A stretch of DNA of 64,000 bases from NCBI RefSeq assembly GCF_014235185.1, contig NZ_CP060131.1:4533501-4597500 (forward strand). The letters run 5' to 3'. A model generated the notes under the pieces. It searched no databases. It was not told the origin of the DNA and saw only the letters and a program-made list of their open reading frames with translations. This DNA comes from Pseudonocardia petroleophila. GTDB lineage: Bacteria > Actinomycetota > Actinomycetes > Mycobacteriales > Pseudonocardiaceae. How positions within the stretch are numbered: position 1 is the stretch's first letter; every line of letters starts with the position of its first letter. Shown piece by piece: positions 1 to 7,588 of the stretch. A program made the position numbers and the translations under genes.

Positions 1-1364
1 AGGACACGGGAGGGCAGCTCTCGCTCCTCGGCGGCGAGGAGGAGGCCGACGCCGCCCGCGCGACCGGGCAGATGGTCGCCGCGTCCGCGGTGGCCGAGCT
101 GGCCGACGCCCTCGACGTCGAGCTGGCGGAGAAGGCGGCCACGTCCCTGCTCACCGGGCTGGAGCTGCCGCTGGAGTACGTGCTGGCCGACCTGGAGACC
201 GCGGGCATCGCCGTCGACGGGGAGGCGCTGGCCGCGCTGGAGGCCGACTTCGCCGGCCAGGTGAAGCAGGCCGCCCAGGACGCGTACGCCGTCATCGGCA
301 AGGAGATCAACCTCGGCTCGCCCAAGCAGCTGCAGGTGGTGCTGTTCGACGAGCTGAACATGCCGAAGACCAAGCGCACCAAGACCGGCTACACCACCGA
401 CGCCGACGCGCTGCAGACGCTCTACGAGCAGACCGGCAACGAGTTCCTCCAGCACCTGCTGCTGCACCGCGACGCCACCCGGCTCAAGGTCACCGTCGAC
501 GGGCTGCTCAAGTCGGTCGCCGACGACGGCCGCATCCACACCACCTACAGCCAGACGATCGCGGCCACCGGCCGGCTGTCCTCCACCGAGCCCAACCTGC
601 AGAACGTGCCGATCCGCACCGCGGCCGGTCGCCGGATCCGGGAGACCTTCGTCGTGGGTCCCGGGTACGCGGAGCTGATGACGGCCGACTACAGCCAGAT
701 CGAGATGCGGATCATGGCGCACCTGTCCGAGGACGCCGCGCTGATCGAGGCGTTCCGGTCGCGGCACGACTTCCACGCCGAGACCGCGGCGCGGGTGTTC
801 TCCGTCGACGCCACGGAGGTCACGCCCGCCCAGCGCGCGAAGATCAAGGCGATGAACTACGGCCTGGCCTACGGCCTCTCCGCGTTCGGGCTGTCCAACC
901 AGCTGCGGATCTCCACCGAGGAGGCCCGCGGCCTGATGGACGACTACTTCGCCGGGTTCGGCGGGATGCGCGACTACCTGGCAGGAGTCGTCGACCGGGC
1001 CCGCAAGGACGGCTTCACCGCCACGATCATGGACCGTCGCCGCTACCTGCCCGACCTCACCAGCGACAACCGCCAGCGCCGCGAGATGGCCGAGCGGATG
1101 GCGCTCAACGCCCCCATCCAGGGCAGCGCCGCCGACATCATCAAGGTCGCGATGCTCGGGGTGCACCGCGCCCTCACCGCCGAGGACCTGCGCAGCCGGA
1201 TGCTGCTGCAGGTCCACGACGAGCTGGTGCTGGAGGTGGCCGACGGCGAGCGCGAGCAGGTGGAGGCGCTCGTGCGCCGCGAGATGGCAGCGGCGGCGGA
1301 GCTGTCGGTGCCGCTGGAGGTGTCGGTCGGCTACGGCCGCAGCTGGGACGACGCGGCCCACTGA
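1..1364 (+). CDS. polA: DNA polymerase I, C-terminal part (5' truncated by window edge)
   Basis: The reading frame is open from base 3, so the gene begins before the window; about 453 residues are visible, roughly the C-terminal half of a family A polymerase (about 900 residues in actinobacteria). Visible motifs: motif A DYSQIEMRIMAHL, the O-helix RAKIKAMNYGLAYG and motif C LLQVHDELVLEV, ending in the usual VGYGRSWD. The enzyme fills gaps and processes Okazaki fragments. The O-helix residue at 858-860 is Tyr rather than Phe, the form known in mycobacterial PolA and T7 polymerase. The 5' nuclease domain is out of view. Its 3' end overlaps the convergent MOSC gene by 34 bp. Confidence 0.97.
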   Translation, partial: DTGGQLSLLGGEEEADAARATGQMVAASAVAELADALDVELAEKAATSLLTGLELPLEYVLADLETAGIAVDGEALAALEADFAGQVKQAAQDAYAVIGKEINLGSPKQLQVVLFDELNMPKTKRTKTGYTTDADALQTLYEQTGNEFLQHLLLHRDATRLKVTVDGLLKSVADDGRIHTTYSQTIAATGRLSSTEPNLQNVPIRTAAGRRIRETFVVGPGYAELMTADYSQIEMRIMAHLSEDAALIEAFRSRHDFHAETAARVFSVDATEVTPAQRAKIKAMNYGLAYGLSAFGLSNQLRISTEEARGLMDDYFAGFGGMRDYLAGVVDRARKDGFTATIMDRRRYLPDLTSDNRQRREMAERMALNAPIQGSAADIIKVAMLGVHRALTAEDLRSRMLLQVHDELVLEVADGEREQVEALVRREMAAAAELSVPLEVSVGYGRSWDDAAH

Positions 1365-1870
1365 GCGGGCGGGCCGCCGACCACGACGGGCCCGACGCGC
1401 AGCACCCCGTCGCTCAGCGGCTCGCAGCGCATCCCGCCCCGGCGGCGCAGCGCCCGGAACGCACCGGGGGCGAGGACGACGTCCATCCATGCGCACGGGT
1501 TCGCCGGGCGGTGGGTGCGGAAGCGGACCGGGCCGTCGCCGGAGTCGAGGGTGAACTCGGTGCCGCGGGGCAGGTCGTCGACCGCGAACCCGCGCAGCAC
1601 CACGGTGCGGCGGGTGAGCAGCGGGTCGGGCACGGCGGGGAGCCCGAGGTCGGCGGCCACCTGCTCCAGCGACTCGACGGCGAACACCGTCACCGAGGCG
1701 GTCCGGTGCGCGGCGTGGCCGAAGTAGCGGTCCCCGACGACGCCGAGCCCGGCGCGGACCTCGATGCAGGTGCGCGACCCGCCGTCGGGGTCGGGGAGGG
1801 GGCCGTCGGCGGGGCGTCCGGAGTAGGCGTGGACGGGGGAGGCGTGCAGCGCGACGATCTCCCCGTGCAT
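1331..1870 (-). CDS. MOSC domain-containing protein
   Basis: This 179-residue protein carries the MOSC hallmark in its C-terminal half: NPCAWMD with Cys126, followed by a pG...RGGMRCEPLSDGVLRVG block. MOSC domains are found in molybdenum-cofactor sulfurases and in stand-alone proteins thought to carry sulfur or metal-sulfur groups; the substrate here is unknown. The start ATG lies 7 nt after a TAGGCT hexamer (1883-1878) and has no Shine-Dalgarno sequence, suggesting a leaderless mRNA. It converges on polA and overlaps its end, so no terminator fits between them. Confidence 0.85.
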   Translation of the reverse strand: MHGEIVALHASPVHAYSGRPADGPLPDPDGGSRTCIEVRAGLGVVGDRYFGHAAHRTASVTVFAVESLEQVAADLGLPAVPDPLLTRRTVVLRGFAVDDLPRGTEFTLDSGDGPVRFRTHRPANPCAWMDVVLAPGAFRALRRRGGMRCEPLSDGVLRVGPVVVGGPPAQWAASSQLRP

Positions 1871-1904
1871 GTCCCCGAGCCTACGGAGGGGCGCCGCGCG
1901 GAGA

Positions 1905-2486
1905 TCAGGGCGTGGCCGGTCGCCGGGCCACCAGCACCCGGGCCGGCGGCAGGTTCGCCCACACCGTCGAGCTGACGGCGACCTCGCCGAACCGGGCGCG
2001 GACGGCCCGCTCCTGACGCCGGGCCGGGGGCAGCCACGTCGTCGGCAGCAGCGTGACCTGGGTGAACGTGCCGGTCGGGGCCAGCGCGTCCGCGGCCAGG
2101 TCGGCGATCGGCGCGCTCGCCCACGCCACCCACGGCAGCAGGCTCGACACCGCGTCGACGCGCCCGATCCCCAGCCCGCGGAGCAGGGCGGGCAGGTCGC
2201 CCGCGTCGCCGGGCACCACGGTCACGCCCGGGTGGCGGGCCGCGAGGCGCCGTGCCAGCTCGGGGTTCAGCTCGATCGCGACGTGCCTGCCGCGTCCGGC
2301 CAGGCGCGCGGCGAGCGCGTCGGTGACGCGTCCGGTGCCGGCCCCGAGCTCGACGACGACGGGGTCGCCGTCGAGGGACAGCGGGGCGAGCATCGCCGCG
2401 ACCAGCGCGTCGGAGCTCGCGGTGACGGTGGCGACGCGGGTGGGGGCGCGGAGGAACTCGCGGAACAGGACTCGGCTGTCGGACAC
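1905..2486 (-). CDS. Class I SAM-dependent methyltransferase, phospholipid N-methyltransferase-like
   Basis: The 193-residue protein has the SAM-binding motif I VVELGAGTGRVTDAL (near residues 44-58) and a motif II-like acidic position in HVAIELNPEL. The N-terminal FLRAPTRVATVTASSDALV segment and the late SSLLPW stretch resemble PmtA-type phospholipid N-methyltransferases and the rRNA-dimethylase-like fold. The substrate cannot be read from sequence. GTG at 2486 follows TACGGT (2498-2493) by 6 nt, again a leaderless arrangement. It is transcribed divergently from ruvC. Confidence 0.75.
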   Translation of the reverse strand: MSDSRVLFREFLRAPTRVATVTASSDALVAAMLAPLSLDGDPVVVELGAGTGRVTDALAARLAGRGRHVAIELNPELARRLAARHPGVTVVPGDAGDLPALLRGLGIGRVDAVSSLLPWVAWASAPIADLAADALAPTGTFTQVTLLPTTWLPPARRQERAVRARFGEVAVSSTVWANLPPARVLVARRPATP

Positions 2487-2650
2487 GGCCGGACCGTAGT
2501 GATCCGGGGTGAACGCCCGGGGGGCGCGCCGCGTCGGCGCGGCGTCGGGCGCGTGAGCGGTGCCGTCCGCACCCCGCGGCCCCGGCGGGCGGCCGCGTGC
2601 GGATCGCGCCGGTCCCCGCGTGGCACGGCCCCGCGGCCGCGGGCCCCGGG

Positions 2651-2686
2651 TAGCCTCCCGGCTCGAACGACCGTTCGCGGAGGGGG
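2651..2686 (+). promoter_or_regulatory. ruvC promoter with LexA (SOS) box
   Basis: A -10 hexamer TAGCCT (2651-2656) is followed by TCGAACGACCGTTCGC (2663-2678). This matches the actinobacterial LexA consensus TCGAAC-N4-GTTCGA in all but the last base. The box sits where transcription should start. A GGAGGGGG ribosome binding site (2679-2686) precedes the GTG at 2693. LexA bound here would block initiation until DNA damage. Confidence 0.88.
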
Positions 2687-2692
2687 AACCAG

Positions 2693-3259
2693 GTGCGGGT
2701 GCTCGGCGTCGACCCGGGGCTGACGCGGTGCGGCCTCGGCGTGGTCGACGGCTCGTCCGGGCGCACGGTCCGGGCCGTCGCCGTCGACGTGGTGCGCACC
2801 GCCCCTGACCTGCCGCTGGAGCAGCGGCTGCTCGCCGTCGGGGCGGAGGTGGAGCGGTGGATCGAGCGGCACCGGCCCGACGTCGTCGCGATCGAGCGGG
2901 TGTTCAGCCAGCACAACGTGCGCACGGTGATGGGCACCGCGCAGGCGAGCGGGGTGGTGGCGCTGCTCGCCGCCCGGGCCGGGCTGCCGGTCGCCTTCCA
3001 CACCCCCAGCGAGGTCAAGGCCGCCGTCACGGGGGAGGGCCGCGCGGGCAAGGAGCAGGTGACGATCATGGTGACCAAGGTGCTGGGGCTGGCCGAGGCG
3101 CCGCGCCCGGCCGACGCCGCCGACGCACTCGCCCTCGCGATCTGCCACTGCTGGCGGGCCCCGATGCTGGACCGCATGGCGCGGGCGAAGGCGCGGTCCG
3201 ACGAGCTGGCGAAGGCGCACCGGGCCCGGCTGGCGGCGGCGGCGAAGGCGGCCCGCTGA
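2693..3259 (+). CDS. ruvC: Holliday junction resolvase RuvC
   Basis: RuvC is the RNase H-fold endonuclease that cuts Holliday junctions symmetrically, working with RuvAB in recombinational repair. At 188 residues it has normal length. The four catalytic acids are visible: Asp7 in GVDPGLT, Glu68 in VVAIERV, and Asp141 and Asp144 in DAADALALAICH. The GTG start is fixed by a strong ribosome binding site just upstream and by the conserved MRVLGVDPG N-terminus. ruvA follows after 286 bp with its own SOS promoter, so the genes need not be co-transcribed. Confidence 0.97.
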   Translation: MRVLGVDPGLTRCGLGVVDGSSGRTVRAVAVDVVRTAPDLPLEQRLLAVGAEVERWIERHRPDVVAIERVFSQHNVRTVMGTAQASGVVALLAARAGLPVAFHTPSEVKAAVTGEGRAGKEQVTIMVTKVLGLAEAPRPADAADALALAICHCWRAPMLDRMARAKARSDELAKAHRARLAAAAKAAR

Positions 3260-3499
3260 GCCGAGGCTCCGCCGCCGCGCCGTCACCGCGGCTCCGTGCC
3301 CGCCGTGGAGCCGTGGACCCGTGCCCACCCCGCCACCTCGGCGCCTGCGCACCACCGAGCACCGGCTCCGCGCCCACCCCGGCACCGCGCCGTGCACACC
3401 GCCCCGTCGCCGTACACGGGCCGCGGCGTGTGCAGCGCGGCCGTCAGGTGTGCACGGTCGGGCGGCGCGTCCCCGGGGCGGGGGCCGCCGGGGCACCGG

Positions 3500-3538
3500 T
3501 AGCCTGCTGCTCGAACGGCTGTTCGTCGGCGGAGGAGG
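3500..3538 (+). promoter_or_regulatory. ruvA promoter with LexA (SOS) box
   Basis: TAGCCT (3500-3505) is followed 5 nt later by TCGAACGGCTGTTCGT (3511-3526), one base from the full LexA palindrome, then by GGAGGAGG (3531-3538) and the GTG of ruvA. The layout nearly duplicates the ruvC promoter. The rest of the ruvC-ruvA gap (3260-3499) holds no gene; it includes a small GC-rich hairpin (GGCTCC 3290-3295 with GGAGCC 3307-3312). Confidence 0.88.
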
Positions 3539-3545
3539 GTGCTGC

Positions 3546-4145
3546 GTGATCGCGTCGGTGCGGGGTGAGGTGCTGGAGATCGCGCTCGACCACGCCGTCG
3601 TCGAGGTCGGCGGGGTGGGGCTCGCGGTGATCGCGGCCCCCAACACGCTGGCCGGGCTGCGCCGGGGTGAGCAGGCGCGCCTGTCGACGGTGCTGGTGGT
3701 GCGCGAGGACTCGCTCACGCTGTTCGGGTTCGCCGACGCCGACCAGCGCGAGCTGTTCGGGCTGCTGCAGTCCGTCGCCGGCATCGGGCCGCGGCTCGCG
3801 CTGGCCACGCTCGCCGTCCTGACCCCCGACGACGTCGTCCGTGCGCTGCTCGACGGCGACACCAAGGTGCTCACGCGGGTCCCCGGCATCGGCCCGAAGG
3901 TCGCCCAGCGGATGGTGCTGGAGCTCAAGGACAAGGTCGTGGCCGTCGCGGCGGCGCCCGCGGTGACGCTCCCGACGCCCGTCACCGGCACCCGGCGCGA
4001 CGAGGTCGTGGAGGCGCTGGTCGGGCTCGGGTTCACCGCGAAGCCCGCCGAGACCGCGGTCGACGCCGCTCTGGCCCGCGACGCCGACGCCGACGCCGCA
4101 GCCCTGCTGCGCGCCGCGCTCGGCAGCCTGGGCCGGTCCCGGTGA
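3546..4145 (+). CDS. ruvA: Holliday junction branch migration protein RuvA
   Basis: RuvA is the tetrameric DNA-binding subunit that holds the Holliday junction while RuvB drives branch migration. From GTG 3546 it is 199 residues, the family's normal size; the frame stays open upstream, but the GGAGGAGG site 8 nt before this GTG and the MIASVRGEV-like N-terminus decide the start. Two helix-hairpin-helix motifs are visible: SVAGIGPRLA (near 76-85) and RVPGIGPKVAQ (near 111-121). The C-terminal domain III that binds RuvB is present (DEVVEALVGLGF). Confidence 0.96.
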   Translation: MIASVRGEVLEIALDHAVVEVGGVGLAVIAAPNTLAGLRRGEQARLSTVLVVREDSLTLFGFADADQRELFGLLQSVAGIGPRLALATLAVLTPDDVVRALLDGDTKVLTRVPGIGPKVAQRMVLELKDKVVAVAAAPAVTLPTPVTGTRRDEVVEALVGLGFTAKPAETAVDAALARDADADAAALLRAALGSLGRSR

Positions 4146-4198
4146 GCCCGTCGTCGGCGGGCGCGGCGACGGTGGCCGCGGCCTCCGGCGGGCACGTC

Positions 4199-4257
4199 GC
4201 AGACCCCGTGGTCACCGCGCAGACCGCCGGCTGCCTGCGCCGCGACCGCCGGTCTGC
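4199..4257. repeat. GCAGACC direct and inverted repeats between ruvA and ruvB
   Basis: The 150-bp ruvA-ruvB gap has no convincing gene. It contains GCAGACC at 4199-4205 and 4219-4225, and the inverted copy GGTCTGC at 4251-4257. The last two lie in longer arms, CCGCGCAGACC and GGTCTGCGTGG, which could pair over 11 bp with one mismatch and a 25-nt loop. Function is unknown; it could be an attenuator or chance. Confidence 0.35.
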
Positions 4258-4295
4258 GTGGTCGGGCCGGCGGCCGGGCGCGCCGGTGCGTACGG

Positions 4296-5342
4296 GTGAG
4301 CGGAGCAGGGGTGGCCGTGGGTGAGCTGAGCGCGGCCGCCGAGCCGGAGGACGTCGAGGTCGACGCCTCGCTGCGTCCCCGCAACCTCACCGAGTTCATC
4401 GGCCAGCCGCGGGTGCGCGAGCAGCTCGAGCTGGTGCTGCAGGGCGCCCAGGGCCGCGGGACCCCGCCCGACCACATCCTGCTGTCCGGACCGCCCGGGC
4501 TGGGCAAGACGAGCCTCGCGCTGATCGTGGCCGAGGAGCTGGGGGCCGCGGTGCGGCTCACCTCGGGCCCGGCGCTGGAGCGGGCGGGCGACCTCGCCGC
4601 GATGCTGTCCAACCTCGCTCCCGGCGACGTGCTGTTCATCGACGAGATCCACCGCATCGCCCGCCCCGCCGAGGAGATGCTCTACCTCGCGATGGAGGAC
4701 TTCCGGGTCGACGTCGTCGTGGGCAAGGGCCCGGGCGCGACGTCGATCCCGCTCGACATCGCCCCGTTCACCCTGGTCGGGGCCACGACCCGGTCCGGGG
4801 CGCTGACCGGTCCGCTGCGCGACCGGTTCGGGTTCACCGCGCACATGGAGTTCTACGAGCCGCACGAGCTGGAGCGGGTGCTGCGCCGCGCCGCGGTGAT
4901 CCTGGGCGTCGACCTGCACCCGGACGGCGCCGAGGAGATCGCCGGGCGCTCCCGCGGCACGCCCCGCATCGCCAACCGGCTGCTGCGCCGGGTCCGCGAC
5001 TTCGCGGAGGTCCGGGCCGACGGCCGGGTCACCCGCGCGGTCGCCCGCGACGCGCTGGCCGTCTACGACGTCGACGAGCTGGGCCTCGACCGCCTGGACC
5101 GGGCCGTGCTCGGGGCGCTGGTGCGGTCCTTCGGCGGCGGCCCGGTGGGGGTCTCGACGCTGGCCGTCGCCGTGGGGGAGGAGCCGGGTACCGTCGAGGA
5201 GGTCTGCGAGCCCTACCTCGTCCGTGCCGGCATGCTCGCCCGCACACCGCGGGGACGGGTCGCCACGGCGTCGGCCTGGGCCCATCTGGGTCTCACCGCT
5301 CCGCCGGACGTCCTCCCGGGTGGCCCTCCGCCGTTGTTCTGA
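4296..5342 (+). CDS. ruvB: Holliday junction branch migration ATPase RuvB
   Basis: RuvB is the hexameric AAA+ motor that pulls DNA through the RuvA-bound junction. Visible motifs: Walker A SGPPGLGKTS (near 64-73), Walker B VLFIDEIHR (near 112-120), sensor 1 GATTRSGALTGPLRDRFG with the arginine finger, and the C-terminal winged helix (FGGGPVGVSTLAVAVGEE). The length, 348 residues, is normal. The N-terminus is uncertain: GTG 4296 is used here, but a later in-frame GTG at 4311 would remove five residues. No SOS box lies directly in front of it. Confidence 0.95.
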   Translation: MSGAGVAVGELSAAAEPEDVEVDASLRPRNLTEFIGQPRVREQLELVLQGAQGRGTPPDHILLSGPPGLGKTSLALIVAEELGAAVRLTSGPALERAGDLAAMLSNLAPGDVLFIDEIHRIARPAEEMLYLAMEDFRVDVVVGKGPGATSIPLDIAPFTLVGATTRSGALTGPLRDRFGFTAHMEFYEPHELERVLRRAAVILGVDLHPDGAEEIAGRSRGTPRIANRLLRRVRDFAEVRADGRVTRAVARDALAVYDVDELGLDRLDRAVLGALVRSFGGGPVGVSTLAVAVGEEPGTVEEVCEPYLVRAGMLARTPRGRVATASAWAHLGLTAPPDVLPGGPPPLF

Positions 5343-5395
5343 GGCCGGGCTGGCAGACTCCAGCCAGGCCGACGACGTGCGGAGATACGGAGACC

Positions 5396-5740
5396 ATGGA
5401 CCTCTCGCTGCTGTTCCCCCTGTTCATCCTGCTGCTGTTCATCCCGATCTTCCTGTCGGGGCGCAAGCAGCGCCGGCAGATGGCGGAGATGCAGCAGATG
5501 CAGTCCGAGCTGGCGGTCGGCGACATCGTCGTCACCACCTCCGGGCTGCGCGCCACGGTCGTCGACGCCTCCTACGAGGAGACCGTCGACCTGGAGATCG
5601 CCGACGACGTCGTCACCACCTGGGTGCGGGCCGCGGTCCGCGAGAAGGTCGTGGCCACCGAGGAGGCCGCCGCCGACACCGACGACGCCCCTCCGTCGTT
5701 GGTCAAGGACAACGACTCCAACGGCGCCACCCAGAGCTGA
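5396..5740 (+). CDS. yajC: Preprotein translocase accessory subunit YajC
   Basis: This 114-residue protein has the YajC layout: one N-terminal transmembrane helix (LLFPLFILLLFIPIFL, about residues 4-20), a basic cytoplasmic start GRKQRRQ, then a small domain with VGDIVVTTSGLRATVVD. YajC joins SecD and SecF in the complex that helps SecYEG finish translocation. The C-terminal tail is acidic and unstructured. ATG 5396 is preceded by a GGAG-type ribosome binding site, and secD follows after 59 bp, as is usual. Confidence 0.95.
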   Translation: MDLSLLFPLFILLLFIPIFLSGRKQRRQMAEMQQMQSELAVGDIVVTTSGLRATVVDASYEETVDLEIADDVVTTWVRAAVREKVVATEEAAADTDDAPPSLVKDNDSNGATQS

Positions 5741-5799
5741 GCGGCCGACAACCCCCGCCGCGGCCACCGGTCGCGGTGTGACGTCAGGAAGAGACCACC

Positions 5800-7587
5800 G
5801 TGGCCACCACCCCGGGGCAGATCCGCCCCTGGCGCTACCTCGCGTCGTTCGTCGGCGTCATCGCCGTCCTGTACTCGCTGGTGTTCTTCACCGGCGACGG
5901 CGCGATCACGCCCAAGCTGGGCATCGACCTGCAGGGCGGCACCCGCGTCACGCTGGAGGCCCGCACCGAGACCGGCGCGCAGGCCCCGCGCGACCAGCTG
6001 CTGCAGGCGCAGTCGATCATCCAGCAGCGCGTCGACGGGCTGGGTGTCGGTGGCTCCGAGGTGGTGCTCGACGGCAACAACCTGACGATCACGGTCCCCG
6101 GTGACGACGGGGAGCAGGCCCGCTCGCTGGGCCAGACCGCGCAGCTGCGGATCCGCGAGGTGATCGGCGGCCCGGTCGCCGCCACCCCGGCGCCCGCCAC
6201 GGACCCGGCGGCCCCCGCCGACCCCGCCGCCCCGGCCGCGGTCGACCCCGCCGCCCCGGCCGACCCCGCCGCCCCCGTCGACCCCGCCCCGGCGGACGCG
6301 CCGCAGGGCGCGGGCCCCCCGGTCGTCGAGACCGACGTGGCCCCCGTCGCGCAGACGACCCCGCTGACGGCGCCCACCCCCGAGCCGACGCCCGAGCCGG
6401 CCCCCGACGCCCCCGCCTCCGACGCCCCCGACGCGGCGGTCCCGGACGCCCCCGCCGACCCCGAGCTGGCCGCGGCCATCGACGAGGCCAGGGCGCTGCG
6501 GCAGAGCACCGACCCCGCCGTGCAGCAGCAGGCCCTCGCCACGCTGGACTGCGCCGCGAACGACCCCCTGCGCGGCTACGACGACCCGTCGCTGCCGCTG
6601 GTGGCGTGCGACGTCGACGGCACCGCGAAGTACGTGCTCGCCCCGATCCTGCTGGAGGGCACCGAGATCGCCGGGGCCCAGGCCCAGCCCGCCCAGGGCG
6701 GGATCGGCACCGTCGTCAGCGTCCAGTTCACCTCAAGCGGGGCCGCCACCTGGGGCGCCTACACCTCGGCGAACATCGGCAAGAACGCGGCGTTCGTCCT
6801 CGACGGCGAGGTCGTGTCCGCCCCGCGGATCAACTCGGCGATCTACGGTGACACCCAGATCGAGGGCCAGTTCACCCCGGAGGAGGCCCAGGACCTCGCC
6901 GGGATCCTGCGCTACGGCTCGCTGCCGCTGTCGTTCACCTCGTCGGAGGCCCAGACGGTCTCGGCCACGCTCGGGCTCGCGTCGCTGCAGGCCGGCCTGA
7001 TCGCGGGCGGCGTCGGGCTGCTGCTGGTGTTCCTCTACTGCCTCGTCTACTACCGCGTGCTCGGCCTGCTGACGATCCTGTCGCTGATCCTGTCCGGCGC
7101 GGTCGTCTACGCGGTGCTGGTGCTGCTCGGGCGCTGGATCGGGTTCACCCTCGACCTCGCGGGCGTCGCCGGGTTCATCGTGGCCATCGGCATCACGGCG
7201 GACTCGTTCGTGATCTTCTTCGAACGGCTCAAGGACGAGATGCGGGAGGGCCGGACGTTCCGCTCGGCCGTGCCGCGGGCCTGGGTGCGCGCCCGGCGCA
7301 CGATCCTGGCCGCCGACGCCGTCAGCTTCCTCGCCTCGGTCGTGCTCTACGTGCTGGCCGTCGGGCAGGTGAAGGGCTTCGCGTTCACCCTCGGCCTGTC
7401 CACGGTGCTCGACCTGGTCGTCGTGTTCCTGGTGACGCACCCGCTGGTCGCGCTGGCGTCGAACAACAAGGTGTTCGGCAGCTCGAAGTTCTCCGGTCTC
7501 GGGTCCGCCGCGCGGATGGGGGCCGAGCACAAGAAGGCCACCGCCGCCGCGTCCGGACGTCGCGTCTCCACCACGAAGGGGGCCTGA
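5800..7587 (+). CDS. secD: Protein translocase subunit SecD
   Basis: SecD is the RND-type membrane protein that uses the proton gradient to complete protein export. Features: a first membrane helix (about 12-32), the periplasmic P1 start GIDLQGGTRVTLEA, a later P1 part (AAFVLDGEVVSAPRI), and a C-terminal block of membrane helices from about residue 390 with GITADSFVIFFERL. Between about residues 125 and 223 lies a long Pro/Ala/Asp-rich, probably disordered insert that splits the P1 domain. GTG 5800 is preceded by AGGAAGAG. secF follows after 1 bp. Confidence 0.96.
   Translation: MATTPGQIRPWRYLASFVGVIAVLYSLVFFTGDGAITPKLGIDLQGGTRVTLEARTETGAQAPRDQLLQAQSIIQQRVDGLGVGGSEVVLDGNNLTITVPGDDGEQARSLGQTAQLRIREVIGGPVAATPAPATDPAAPADPAAPAAVDPAAPADPAAPVDPAPADAPQGAGPPVVETDVAPVAQTTPLTAPTPEPTPEPAPDAPASDAPDAAVPDAPADPELAAAIDEARALRQSTDPAVQQQALATLDCAANDPLRGYDDPSLPLVACDVDGTAKYVLAPILLEGTEIAGAQAQPAQGGIGTVVSVQFTSSGAATWGAYTSANIGKNAAFVLDGEVVSAPRINSAIYGDTQIEGQFTPEEAQDLAGILRYGSLPLSFTSSEAQTVSATLGLASLQAGLIAGGVGLLLVFLYCLVYYRVLGLLTILSLILSGAVVYAVLVLLGRWIGFTLDLAGVAGFIVAIGITADSFVIFFERLKDEMREGRTFRSAVPRAWVRARRTILAADAVSFLASVVLYVLAVGQVKGFAFTLGLSTVLDLVVVFLVTHPLVALASNNKVFGSSKFSGLGSAARMGAEHKKATAAASGRRVSTTKGA
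6201..6300 (+). repeat. Degenerate tandem repeat encoding Asp-Pro-Ala-Ala-Pro units in secD
   Basis: Repeats of GACCCCGCCGCCCC-like units encode successive DPAAPA and DPAAPV stretches. They form the core of the secD low-complexity insert. The unit is in frame and imperfect, so length variation between strains would keep the frame only in multiples of three. Confidence 0.8.
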
Positions 7588-7588
7588 C

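Noticed and set aside
4142..4324. 60-residue frame between ruvA and ruvB
   Set aside because: No ribosome binding site, composition unlike the neighbours and no motif; it looks like random open frame.
1511..4657. Long open frames in other phases and on the other strand over the MOSC, ruvC and ruvA region
   Set aside because: At this GC content stops are rare; the frames lack known motifs and overlap genes with complete family signatures.
7222..7232. TTCGAACGG in secD as a fourth SOS box
   Set aside because: Only one half-site is present and it lies inside a coding region.
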